41,295 nucleotides of DNA from an uncultured Duodenibacillus sp. (GTDB taxonomy: Bacteria; Pseudomonadota; Gammaproteobacteria; Burkholderiales; Burkholderiaceae_F): positions 1 to 41,295 of the forward strand of contig CALXKM010000037.1 in the NCBI GenBank assembly GCA_944388865.1, written 5' to 3'. The notes beneath the pieces are model-generated. The model saw only the letters and a program-made list of their open reading frames with translations, was not told the DNA's origin and did no database searches. A program made the translations under genes and the position numbers. Positions within the stretch are counted from its first letter, which is position 1, and every line of letters begins with the position of its first letter. Of this stretch, positions 33,605 to 41,220 are shown one piece after another.

Positions 33605-35146
33605 ATGTCCGAACTTTCTCGCCGTTCATTTTTGATTTCCGGCTCAGCCGTTGCCGCAGGTACGCTTCTTGCTCCAGCCGCAAGCGCCAAGTGCACGGAT
33701 CCGATGCCCGCAAAGTGGGATGAAACGGTCGACGTCATCATCGTCGGCTCGGGTTTTGCCGGTCTTGCCTGCGCCATTGAAGCGCGCAAAGCAGGTGCAA
33801 GCGTGCTCATTTTGGAAAAAATGCCGACTCACGGCGGCAACTCCATCATCAACGGCGGCATTCTGGCCGTTCCCGGCAACGCCGCACAGAAAAAGCTCGG
33901 CATCAAAGACTCTCCCGAACTTCTTGCCGAAGACATCATCCGCGAAGGCTTGGGCTACAGCTATCCGGACAAAGTGCGCACGATGACCCAGGAAGCCTAT
34001 CCCACCTGGGAGTGGACCGTGAAGGAACTCGGCGTTGAGTGGATCAAAGACCGCGTCGGCGCCGAAGGCGGTCATTCCGTGCCGCGTCACCTCTTTACGA
34101 TCAACGGCTCGGGCTCGGAAATCGTCAACAAGGAACTTGCGCTTGCCAAGAAGCTCGGAGCCGAGCTGCGCCTGCGCTGCTACGTTGAAGAAATCATTCG
34201 CGACGGCGACGGCCGCGTCAAGGGACTCAAAGTGCGCGAAGGCTATCGCTTCCCCAAGGCCGGATCGGGCAAAGCAAAGTACATCTGCGCACGCAAGGGC
34301 GTAGCGCTTTGCTACGGCGGCTTTGGCGCCGACGTCACCTATCGCATGAAGCACGACCCCAAGCTCACCGACAAGTTCGACACGACCAATCAGCCGGGCG
34401 CTACCTCTGAGATGTGGCGCGAAGCTTCCCGCATCGGCTGCAACATCATTCAAGCCGATTGGATTCAGTGCGGGCCCTGGAATTCTCCTGAAGAAAAAGG
34501 CATGGGCATTGCGCTTTACTTTGCCAACGGCGCCGCAGGCTCTCAGGGCATCTGGGTCGACTGCACGACAGGCAAGCGCTTCGTCAATGAATTGGCCAAC
34601 CGCAAGGTTCGTGCCGACGCCGTGATCACCAACAACAATAAAGGGCACGTGTGCATTGCGCTCTCCGACCAGCAGGCTGTGGACAATACCATTGCCAAGA
34701 GCCGTCCGGGCATCCTTGAAAAAATGCTCGAACGCGGGTGCGTACACAAGTTCGATACGCTTGAAGCCATGGCCAAGCAGTACAAGATTCCCCTCGAAGG
34801 CTTAAAGAAGTCCATTGACGACTACAACGCCGCCTTAAAGAAAGGCAGCGGCGACGAAATGGGCCGCTACTTCGCTCCGGGCGCCAAGCCCATCGGCAAA
34901 GGCCCCTGGTACTGCTCCATCCTTTCGCCCAAGGTTCATCACTGCATGGGCGGAGTGGAGACGAACAATCTGGCTCAAGTCATCGACGTCAAGACCGACA
35001 AGCCGATTCCCGGCCTTTACGCTGCCGGCGAAGCCACGGGCGGCGTGCACGGAGCCGTTCGTCTAGGCAGCTGCGCCACGCTCGACTGTCTGGTCAACGG
35101 CCGCATAGCAGGCCGCAACATTGCCAAGGAAAAAGCCTGGATTTGA
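33605..35146 (+). CDS. Tat-exported fumarate-reductase-like flavoprotein
   Basis: A 513-residue FAD-dependent reductase. The ATG at 33605 has AGGAG nine nt upstream and starts a Tat signal (SRRSFLISG at 5-13, cleaved after about APAASA). FAD-binding motifs are GSGFAG (48-53) and GGNS (77-80). Compared by eye with Shewanella fumarate reductase, Arg333 (in FVNELANRK) matches the proton-donor arginine, His446 (in VHHCMGG) a carboxylate-binding His, and Arg486 (in GGVHGAVRLG) the second carboxylate arginine. Another fumarate-binding His is not obvious, so a related enoate is possible. It has neither haem motifs nor an FMN_bind domain, so a separate electron donor is needed and none is in the window. 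It is divergent from the LysR gene and probably induced by its substrate. Confidence 0.9.
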   Translation: MSELSRRSFLISGSAVAAGTLLAPAASAKCTDPMPAKWDETVDVIIVGSGFAGLACAIEARKAGASVLILEKMPTHGGNSIINGGILAVPGNAAQKKLGIKDSPELLAEDIIREGLGYSYPDKVRTMTQEAYPTWEWTVKELGVEWIKDRVGAEGGHSVPRHLFTINGSGSEIVNKELALAKKLGAELRLRCYVEEIIRDGDGRVKGLKVREGYRFPKAGSGKAKYICARKGVALCYGGFGADVTYRMKHDPKLTDKFDTTNQPGATSEMWREASRIGCNIIQADWIQCGPWNSPEEKGMGIALYFANGAAGSQGIWVDCTTGKRFVNELANRKVRADAVITNNNKGHVCIALSDQQAVDNTIAKSRPGILEKMLERGCVHKFDTLEAMAKQYKIPLEGLKKSIDDYNAALKKGSGDEMGRYFAPGAKPIGKGPWYCSILSPKVHHCMGGVETNNLAQVIDVKTDKPIPGLYAAGEATGGVHGAVRLGSCATLDCLVNGRIAGRNIAKEKAWI

Positions 35147-35160
35147 TGCGAAAAGCCTCC

Positions 35161-35236
35161 CGACAGACCGCCGGAAATCTGCGGTCTGTCTGATGAGTGG
35201 GCTTCCGCCGGAGTCGTTGTTCCGGCGGAACTTTTT
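35161..35236 (+). terminator. Double hairpin terminator after the Tat flavoprotein
   Basis: GACAGACCGC (35161-35170) pairs with GCGGTCTGTC (35180-35189). TTCCGCCGG (35202-35210) then pairs with CCGGCGGAA (35221-35229), followed after one C by six T. The second element is a classical terminator and isolates this gene from the converging binding-protein gene. Confidence 0.85.
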
Positions 35237-35254
35237 TATGCAGAAATTGCGAAA

Positions 35255-36019
35255 TTACGGCAGATCGGGCTTGACGCCGAACCACTTCATGTGAATTTTT
35301 TCGTAGGTGCCGTCGGCAATGACTTCCTTGAGACCTTTGTTGAGGCGTTCACGCAAAGCCTCATTGCCCTTTTTCACTGCAAAGCCATAGTTGTCTGCGC
35401 TCAAGACCACAGGCACTTCAGCAAGATTCATTGTCTGCGCCGCCTTTTGAACAAGGAAGTACTCGTTGACGGGCTTGTCGTTGATCATGGCGTAGCAGCC
35501 TTTGAGATTGATCTCCAAAAAGGCTTCTGCGGCGCTGTTGAAGGTTCGGATCGTCGTGCCGGGAATCTTTGAAGAATACAAAGCGCCAGAGCTGCCGATT
35601 TCCACGCACAGCGTCTTGTTCTTCAAATCATCGGCGCTGTGGATTTTGCCGGCATTTTCCTTGTGCGTCATGATGGACAACCCGCTCTTGTAGTAGGGAT
35701 CAGTAAAGTCCACCTTTTCGGCTCTTTGAGGCGTAATCGTTAAAGCCGAGACGGCCACATCGATGCTTGAGCTCATCAGAGCCGGGATAAGGCCGTCGAG
35801 CCCCATGGAATAGATCTTGACTTCAAAGCCGGCGCGCTTTCCGATGGCTTGGATCAAATCCATATCAAAGCCCACGTACTGACCGCTCTGACTGTCGAGA
35901 TATTCAAACGGGGGATAGACGGTTTCAGAACCGACGCGAAGCGTTTCGGCAAGCGCGGCGGAGGTTGAAAAAAGCGTGGCGGCAGCCATGACAATGGCCG
36001 CCAGTTTTTGATTTGACAT
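35255..36019 (-). CDS. ABC-type amino-acid substrate-binding protein (orphan)
   Basis: A 254-residue periplasmic solute-binding protein of family 3 (PBPb), like HisJ or GlnH. The signal peptide spans 1-24 (ends SAALA). LRVGSETVYPPFEYLDSQSG starts the mature fold and VGFDMDLIQAIGKRAGFEVK follows. SALTITPQRAEKVDFTDPYY is the family signature, including the Arg that normally contacts the ligand carboxylate. No permease or ATPase gene is adjacent. AGGAA lies 8 nt before the ATG. Ligand specificity cannot be read, though polar amino acids are usual. Confidence 0.92.
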   Translation of the reverse strand: MSNQKLAAIVMAAATLFSTSAALAETLRVGSETVYPPFEYLDSQSGQYVGFDMDLIQAIGKRAGFEVKIYSMGLDGLIPALMSSSIDVAVSALTITPQRAEKVDFTDPYYKSGLSIMTHKENAGKIHSADDLKNKTLCVEIGSSGALYSSKIPGTTIRTFNSAAEAFLEINLKGCYAMINDKPVNEYFLVQKAAQTMNLAEVPVVLSADNYGFAVKKGNEALRERLNKGLKEVIADGTYEKIHMKWFGVKPDLP

Positions 36020-36229
36020 ACCGTAGGTTCCTTTTCCTATTGTTGTACAGGATTATTTCGGTCTGCCCAAACGAAGGGGCGATCGTGCCCGATTTTGGGC
36101 AACTCGCGCCTATTGTATTCCTTTTTTTACAACCTGCTCTGACCTTGCACGCAGATAAAGGCAACTTCCCGACATGAGCCAGACATCTGTCCCTTTTTGT
36201 CGTCAATTGACTTTAACTTTCGTCTTTTT

Positions 36230-36544
36230 CTAAGAGGCAAGCTTTAGTCCCGCAATGCCCAGCACAATCAAAGCGATGGAGGCCAGACGCATAAGCGAAG
36301 CCGACTCGCCCAAAAACACGATGCCGACCATTGCTGTTCCTACGGCCCCGATCCCGGTCCAGACCGCATAGGCAGTTCCGAGCGGGAGATTTTTCATGGC
36401 AAAGGCAAGCAGAAAAAAGCTTGCCGCCATCAGCACAAATGTGGCGATGGAAGGAATCAGAACAGAAAACCCGTGGCTCAACTTGAGCGCAAAAGCCCAG
36501 GCAACTTCGAAAAGACCGGCAACGACCAGCACAAGCCAAGACAT
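36230..36544 (-). CDS. gdx: Guanidinium exporter Gdx (SugE), small multidrug resistance family
   Basis: A 104-residue inner-membrane SMR transporter with four helices. Gdx proteins export guanidinium in exchange for protons as antiparallel dimers. The protein is close in style to E. coli Sug[21 protein letters not shown] with the essential Glu13, LSHGF after TM1, and the subtype motif [14 protein letters not shown] in TM3. The ATG at 36544 has AGGAG eight nt upstream; longer in-frame starts run through the riboswitch and are rejected. The guanidine-II riboswitch immediately upstream supports guanidinium as the substrate. Confidence 0.95.
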   Translation of the reverse strand: MSWLVLVVAGLFEVAWAFALKLSHGFSVLIPSIATFVLMAASFFLLAFAMKNLPLGTAYAVWTGIGAVGTAMVGIVFLGESASLMRLASIALIVLGIAGLKLAS

Positions 36545-36552
36545 AACATAAG

Positions 36553-36615
36553 CTCCTTTTTTCGAGGTCGTCCCCGAGATCGAAATTGACTGCGCGGCAG
36601 GTCGTCCCGCCGCGC
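36553..36615 (-). promoter_or_regulatory. Guanidine-II (mini-ykkC) riboswitch of gdx
   Basis: On the minus strand two hairpins each carry the diagnostic ACGA loop. The first (36592-36615) is a 10-bp stem with arms GCGGCGGG and CCTGCCGC at its core. The second (36562-36577) is TCGGGG-ACGA-CCTCGA. A linker of 14 nt joins them, and the Shine-Dalgarno AGGAG (36553-36557) follows directly. This is the class architecture, in which guanidinium stabilises the paired loops and exposes the ribosome binding site. It begins 21 nt after the aminotransferase stop. Confidence 0.92.
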
Positions 36616-36635
36616 TCGGCGCGCTCTGCTGATGA

Positions 36636-37841
36636 TCAACGAGCCTTGAGTACTGCAGCAAAGGCTCCGGCGACGTGAGCAAGCACGGGCTCGGTGAGTC
36701 CAGCCATAGCAATGCGTCCGCTGTCGATGCCGTAGACGCCGAACTCAGTTCTCAGACGCTCCATTTCCTGCGGCGTAAAACCTGTAAAGGAAAAGATGCC
36801 GTTTTGCTTGAGCGCGAAGTCAAGCGAGACGCCTTGCTTTTTGCCTTCGCGATCGAGCCCCTCGCGCATGGTCCTCACGCGCAGGCGCATCTCTTCGACT
36901 TCCTGCTCCCAGGCCTTTTTGAGCTCCTCATCGTTGAGAATCAGTTCTGCAACCATAGCGCCCCAACGCGGCGGATTGGAGTAGAGCGCGCGAATATGAC
37001 GCCGCAGGAGCGTGTGCACGACCTGAGCTTCAGCCTCCGACTGCACAACCACCGTGAGCGTGCCCGTACGCTCGCCGTAAATACTAAAACCCTTCGATAG
37101 CGACACGGAAAGCAGAAAATCGACTCCGGCATCGGCAAAAAGCCGCACCGGCCACGCATCTTCCTGCAAACCCTGCGCAAAACCCTGATAGGCCATGTCA
37201 AGAAAGGCCAGATGATCCTTCTCACGGACGACCTCAAGCACCTGCCTCCAGTCCTCATGCGTGAGATCCATGCCGGTCGGGTTATGGCAGCAGACCTGCA
37301 GCAGAACCAGAGAGCGCTCGGGCAGTCGACGAAGATCCTCCAGTAGCCCCTCAACGTTGACGCAGCCCGAAGTTCTGTCGTAGTAGGCATACTGACTTAG
37401 CTCAAGTCCTCCCTTTTTAAAGAGCGCAATGTGGTTGCCCCAGGTCGGATCCGGCACTGCGGCGTGAGAAATGCCAAGCGTCTCTTTGGCAAAAACGCCG
37501 CCAAGATAAAGAGCACCTGTTCCGCCAACCGCCTGACAGGTTGCGCTGCGCCCTGAAAGGAGCACTTCGCTCTCCGAGCCGAAGCTCAGAACGTCGACTG
37601 CATCGCAAAAGCCTTTGAGTCCCTCAATCGGCAAATAGCTGTGCACCGTGCGCTGCTCTAGAAGCCGTCTTTGCGCCTCTTGAACTGTTGCCTGCAAGGG
37701 AATCTTTCCGTCGGGGCCCAGATAGTTGCCCACCGTCAAGTTGACTTTTTCCTTGCGCGGATCTTTTTGAAATCTTTCGCTGATGCCGATGATGGGATCG
37801 GCAGGAGCAGCCTTCAGTGCAGCAATCGTGTCCTTGAGCAT
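36636..37841 (-). CDS. Aromatic amino-acid / aspartate aminotransferase (AspC/TyrB family)
   Basis: A 401-residue PLP-dependent fold-type I aminotransferase of subgroup I-alpha. The PLP lysine is Lys250 in [21 protein letters not shown] is at 186-190 and DMAYQGF at 215-221. The N-terminal glycine-rich loop reads [16 protein letters not shown] where AspC proteins usually have a VNLGVGVY-like sequence. It transfers amino groups between aromatic or acidic amino acids and 2-oxoglutarate, and the precise specificity cannot be decided. It lies upstream of the gdx riboswitch on the same strand, so read-through into gdx is possible. The start at 37841 is an ATG. Confidence 0.92.
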   Translation of the reverse strand: MLKDTIAALKAAPADPIIGISERFQKDPRKEKVNLTVGNYLGPDGKIPLQATVQEAQRRLLEQRTVHSYLPIEGLKGFCDAVDVLSFGSESEVLLSGRSATCQAVGGTGALYLGGVFAKETLGISHAAVPDPTWGNHIALFKKGGLELSQYAYYDRTSGCVNVEGLLEDLRRLPERSLVLLQVCCHNPTGMDLTHEDWRQVLEVVREKDHLAFLDMAYQGFAQGLQEDAWPVRLFADAGVDFLLSVSLSKGFSIYGERTGTLTVVVQSEAEAQVVHTLLRRHIRALYSNPPRWGAMVAELILNDEELKKAWEQEVEEMRLRVRTMREGLDREGKKQGVSLDFALKQNGIFSFTGFTPQEMERLRTEFGVYGIDSGRIAMAGLTEPVLAHVAGAFAAVLKAR

Positions 37842-38008
37842 TTTGATTTGTCCTCACTACAAAGCAGCGCCGCTTTTGGGCGGCATTTGCCTATTTGTCC
37901 TTGAGCGATTCTAGACGGCCAAAATTCCTGCGCCATTCGGATTGGCCCGCATGTGCATTCAGAAAGACTTGGCATACAAAATTTTGCTTATCATCTTGAG
38001 GAACCGAC

Positions 38009-38065
38009 ATGCATTTTCTGCTCAAAAAACATGAACAAGCAAGACATCTACAAGCTTTTGATTGA
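38009..38065 (+). CDS. Possible 18-codon upstream ORF overlapping ybaK
   Basis: The ATG at 38009 has GAGGAA (37998-38003) five nt upstream and encodes MHFLLKKHEQARHLQAFD. It ends at a TGA inside the following gene, in a different frame. The downstream gene lacks a Shine-Dalgarno sequence of its own, so this ORF could feed ribosomes to it by re-initiation. It may also be accidental; there is no evidence of conservation. Confidence 0.3.
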   Translation: MHFLLKKHEQARHLQAFD

Positions 38066-38525
38066 ACGCGGCTTCGCTCACGAAATCACCGAACACAGCG
38101 CAGTCTTCAACATGGCCGAAGTGGCCCAAATCGCTCTACCCTACCCGCAGGACGACGCCAAAAACCTTTTTGTGCGCGACGACAAAAAAGAGACCTACTG
38201 TCTCATTACAGTAAAAGGCGACAAGCGCGTCGATCTCAAAAGCTTTCGCATGCAGCACGGCCTGCGCTCGCTTTGCTTTGCAAGCGAAGCCGAACTCATG
38301 GATATGCTGGGCCTCATTGCCGGAGCGGTGACGCCGCTTGGACTCTTAAACGATGATCAGCGCAAAGTGCGCTGGTTTCTAGACCGCGACTTCGCCGGCG
38401 GCCGCATCGGCGTGCATCCCAACGACAACACGGCAACCGTTTGGCTACAGACCGAAGACCTCTTGGAGTTGATTCGAGAACATGGAAATCCTGCGCAATT
38501 GAGCCTCATCCCAGAAAAAAGCTGA
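38031..38525 (+). CDS. YbaK/ProX-type aminoacyl-tRNA deacylase
   Basis: A 164-residue single-domain editing enzyme of the INS/YbaK superfamily, most like ProXp-ala (PrdX) proteins that hydrolyse Ala-tRNA(Pro). The N-terminal DIYKLLIERGFAHEITEHSA and the core FVRDDKKETYCLITVKGDKR with LKSFRM are typical; the Lys in VKGDKR corresponds to the conserved catalytic-region lysine. GAVTPLGLLND is another family hallmark. The ATG at 38031 fits the family N-terminus but lacks a Shine-Dalgarno sequence; the good one upstream serves the overlapping short ORF. It is divergent from the aminotransferase gene. Confidence 0.85.
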   Translation: MNKQDIYKLLIERGFAHEITEHSAVFNMAEVAQIALPYPQDDAKNLFVRDDKKETYCLITVKGDKRVDLKSFRMQHGLRSLCFASEAELMDMLGLIAGAVTPLGLLNDDQRKVRWFLDRDFAGGRIGVHPNDNTATVWLQTEDLLELIREHGNPAQLSLIPEKS

Positions 38526-38873
38526 TTTTTTCTGCAGACTTTCGCTTCTCCGAGCATATTGACGGTCGGTCTTGCGCTCAATTTCACCTGCATCAACGCG
38601 TTCGCATCCGTCAAGGACGTTCTCACCCAAATTCTTCGAAGCGGCTTTGCCTCAACCTTTACAAACGAGGCCTAGCGTCTTTTTTTCTTGCATTACGCCC
38701 AACGTTTGGCGAAAATTTCCTCCTGCAGCCCGCACTGCCTAGCATCCGAGCCCGAAGCCGCCTTTCTTTGAGTTGGGGCGTTTCGGACACGAAGGCCAAA
38801 GCAACAATGGGCGGTCTTTTTCAACATGCCGTCTTGCCACAACAGGCAGACTATTTCTTTTTCGACTTTAGTC
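38526..38873. other. Gap between ybaK and leuC with a palindrome
   Basis: About 350 bases without a convincing gene. An AT hairpin (CAGAAAAAA/TTTTTTCTG, 38512-38534) overlaps the ybaK stop. GCCTC/GAGGC (38649-38653 and 38667-38671) followed by T7 after eight bases is a weak terminator candidate. A near-perfect 16-bp palindrome, CGCCCAACGTTTGGCG, lies at 38696-38711. No T-box, leucine-codon leader peptide or obvious promoter was found. Confidence 0.5.
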
Positions 38874-40316
38874 ATGACCGCAACCACTACCACCGCAGCG
38901 CAGCCTAAGACGCTTTACGCCAAGCTCGTCGACTCGCACACTGTTTCGCGCATTGACGACAATACCGTTCTTCTTTACTGCGACATTCACTTTGCCAACG
39001 AATACACCTCGCCGCAGGCCTTTTCCGGCGTTCGCGAGCGCGGACTTCCGGTTCTGGTGCCTGATGCGCACCTGTGCGTGGTCGACCACATCATCCCGAC
39101 GCACGACGAGTGGCCGCGCAAAATCTATGACGCCGCCTCTCTCAAACAAGCCCTGAACATGCAGAAAAACTGCGAGGACTTCGGCATTGAGGCCTTTTAC
39201 GGCAGCGAGAGCCCCTATCAAGGCGTTGAGCACGTCGTCATGGAAGAACAAGGCCTGGTGCGCCCCGGCATGGTGGTCATTTGCGGCGACAGCCACACCA
39301 CGACGCACGGAGCTCTGGGCGCCTTGAGTTTTGGCATCGGCACTTCTGAAATCGAACACATTCTTGCCACGCAGACGCTTGTCTACCGCATGGCCTCAAC
39401 CATGCGCATCACCATCACCGGCACAATGCCCGAGGGCACCTACGCCAAAGATCTGGTGCTCGAGGTGCTGCGCCGCATTTCAGCACGCGGCGCGCTTGGC
39501 GCCGTGGTTGAATACTGCGGCCCCGTGGTCGAGGCACTTCCCATTGAAGAACGCATGGTGCTTTGCAACCTCACGGTTGAGGCAGGCGCTCGCGGCGCCC
39601 TGATCGCACCTGACGAAAAAGCCTTCAAATGGGTCGAAGATCATGCGCTCGCGCTCAGCGACGAAGAAGCCCGCGACATGCGCGATTATGCAAAGAGCCT
39701 GCACTCCGACGAAGGCGCGGTCTTTGACAAGGAAGTCGTCATTGATGCAAGCACTCTTGAACCCATGGTCACCTGGGGAACGAGCCCCGATCAGGTCGTG
39801 CCGATCACGGGCTCAGTTCCCGACCCGGAATCGTTTGACGACGAAATTGCGCGGGAGGCTGCTCGCCGCGCGCAGAAGTATCAGGATCTCAAACCCGGTC
39901 AGCCGATGGAAGGACTGCCGATTGGGCACGTCTTCATCGGCTCGTGCACCAATGCTCGTCTCATCGATTTGCAGCTTGCCGCCGAAGTCGTGCGCGGCCG
40001 GCATGTCGCCCCTGGCGTGCGCGCGCAGGTCATGCCGGGCTCAATGACCGTGCGCCGTCACGCTGAAGCACTGGGCCTTGACAAGATATTCAAGGACGCA
40101 GGATTTGAATGGCGCATGAGCGGCTGCTCGCTGTGTCTGGCCATGAACGACGACATTCTTGAACCCGGCGTGCGATGCGCTTCCACCACCAACCGCAACT
40201 TTGAGGGCCGACAGGGCCGCGACAGCCACACGCACCTCGTCTCGCCCAGAATGGCAGCCGCCGCTGCCGTTGCGGGCTGCATCACCGACTGGCGAAAACT
40301 CGGCAAAGGAGAATAA
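38874..40316 (+). CDS. leuC: 3-isopropylmalate dehydratase large subunit LeuC
   Basis: A 480-residue aconitase-superfamily subunit. With LeuD it isomerises 2-isopropylmalate to 3-isopropylmalate in leucine synthesis. The [4Fe-4S] ligands lie in FIGSCTNAR and in SGCSLC. VICGDSHTTTHGALGALSFG and RCASTTNRNFEGRQG are strongly conserved and resemble E. coli LeuC throughout. The ATG at 38874 is chosen because KTLYAKLVDSHTV is the family N-terminus; there are about 12 extra residues before it and no clear ribosome binding site. leuD follows after 2 nt. leuA and leuB are not in the window. Confidence 0.96.
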   Translation: MTATTTTAAQPKTLYAKLVDSHTVSRIDDNTVLLYCDIHFANEYTSPQAFSGVRERGLPVLVPDAHLCVVDHIIPTHDEWPRKIYDAASLKQALNMQKNCEDFGIEAFYGSESPYQGVEHVVMEEQGLVRPGMVVICGDSHTTTHGALGALSFGIGTSEIEHILATQTLVYRMASTMRITITGTMPEGTYAKDLVLEVLRRISARGALGAVVEYCGPVVEALPIEERMVLCNLTVEAGARGALIAPDEKAFKWVEDHALALSDEEARDMRDYAKSLHSDEGAVFDKEVVIDASTLEPMVTWGTSPDQVVPITGSVPDPESFDDEIAREAARRAQKYQDLKPGQPMEGLPIGHVFIGSCTNARLIDLQLAAEVVRGRHVAPGVRAQVMPGSMTVRRHAEALGLDKIFKDAGFEWRMSGCSLCLAMNDDILEPGVRCASTTNRNFEGRQGRDSHTHLVSPRMAAAAAVAGCITDWRKLGKGE

Positions 40317-40318
40317 CC

Positions 40319-40984
40319 GTGAAAAAATTCACTCAGGTTACCGGCGCCGCGCTCGCCCTTGACATCGACAATCTTGACACCGACCAGATCATGCCCAAGC
40401 AGTTTTTGCGCGGCATCGACAAAAGCGGTCTGGCTCAGGGGGCGCTTTACTTTCTGCGCTTTAATCCCGACGGTTCGCCCAAGGCTGACGCCGTCTTTCA
40501 CAAGCCTGGCTTTGAAAAGGCTCCCATCATCATCGGCGGCCCCAACTTTGGATGCGGATCCAGTCGCGAGCATGCCGTCTGGGGGCTGCAGCAAATGGGC
40601 ATTGAGGTTGTGATTGCACCTTCCTTTGGCGAAATCTTCTACTCCAACTGCTTCAACAACGGGCTTCTCGCAGCCAAGGTCTCCGCTGAAGACTCCCGCA
40701 GACTGTTTGAGGCGATTTCAACCGAAGAGCCCACCGAGGTCACGGTCGATCTTGAGGCCTGCACCATCAGCGTGCCGGCAAAAAATCTCGTGATTGACTT
40801 TACCGTTGCGCCGCGCCATCGCACCATGCTTCTTGAAGGCCTCGACATGGTCGAAAGCACCATGAAGAGCATGCCGGAAATTGAAACCTTCCGTGCTCGG
40901 CACGAATCCCGCTTCCCCTGGATGACGAGACTTGCCGGCAAAACGGCGCGCGAGCTTAAAGTGCACAAAGCCCCCTTAATCTGA
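40319..40984 (+). CDS. leuD: 3-isopropylmalate dehydratase small subunit LeuD
   Basis: A 221-residue swivelling-domain subunit of isopropylmalate isomerase. Family motifs are LDIDNLDTDQIMPKQFLR (14-31), NFGCGSSREHAVWGLQQMGI with the substrate-binding SSRE loop, and IAPSFGEIFYSNCFNNGLL. The start is a GTG at 40319, two nt after the leuC stop, with GGAG about 8 nt upstream, so the two are translated together. Length is normal for the proteobacterial form. Confidence 0.96.
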   Translation: MKKFTQVTGAALALDIDNLDTDQIMPKQFLRGIDKSGLAQGALYFLRFNPDGSPKADAVFHKPGFEKAPIIIGGPNFGCGSSREHAVWGLQQMGIEVVIAPSFGEIFYSNCFNNGLLAAKVSAEDSRRLFEAISTEEPTEVTVDLEACTISVPAKNLVIDFTVAPRHRTMLLEGLDMVESTMKSMPEIETFRARHESRFPWMTRLAGKTARELKVHKAPLI

Positions 40985-41020
40985 AGCTTGCTAGCTTTCT
41001 CCTTGAAAACCATCCTCACA

Positions 41021-41055
41021 GGCGCTGGTTCTCTAGCAAAGCCCAGCGCCTTTTT
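41021..41055 (+). terminator. Terminator of leuCD
   Basis: GGCGCTGG (41021-41028) pairs with CCAGCGCC (41043-41050), followed by TTTTTC and further T. A strong intrinsic terminator 36 nt beyond the leuD stop. Confidence 0.9.
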
Positions 41056-41100
41056 CTTTTTTTCCCGACTTTAGCCAAATTTAACTAGTCAATCTCTCTG

Positions 41101-41133
41101 AAAGCCCCGATCCATAAGGTTTTGGGGCTTTTT
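41101..41133. terminator. Second terminator hairpin
   Basis: AAAGCCCC (41101-41108) pairs with GGGGCTTT (41124-41131) and runs into five T. It can work in both directions and sits between leuCD and the sequence at the right edge. Confidence 0.7.
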
Positions 41134-41220
41134 GATTCATATCAGATTTTGTCGGTAAATTGTAGGTGGCTTTATGTTAGATATGATATAATTGTTCTGC
41201 GCAAAACAGGATCCTTCGTC

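Noticed and set aside
33644-34747. 367-codon minus-strand frame opposite the Tat flavoprotein
   Set aside because: Shadow of a gene with strong motifs; no ribosome binding site or family signature.
38526-38873. T-box or leucine attenuator before leuCD
   Set aside because: No T-box consensus and no run of leucine codons in a short ORF was found.
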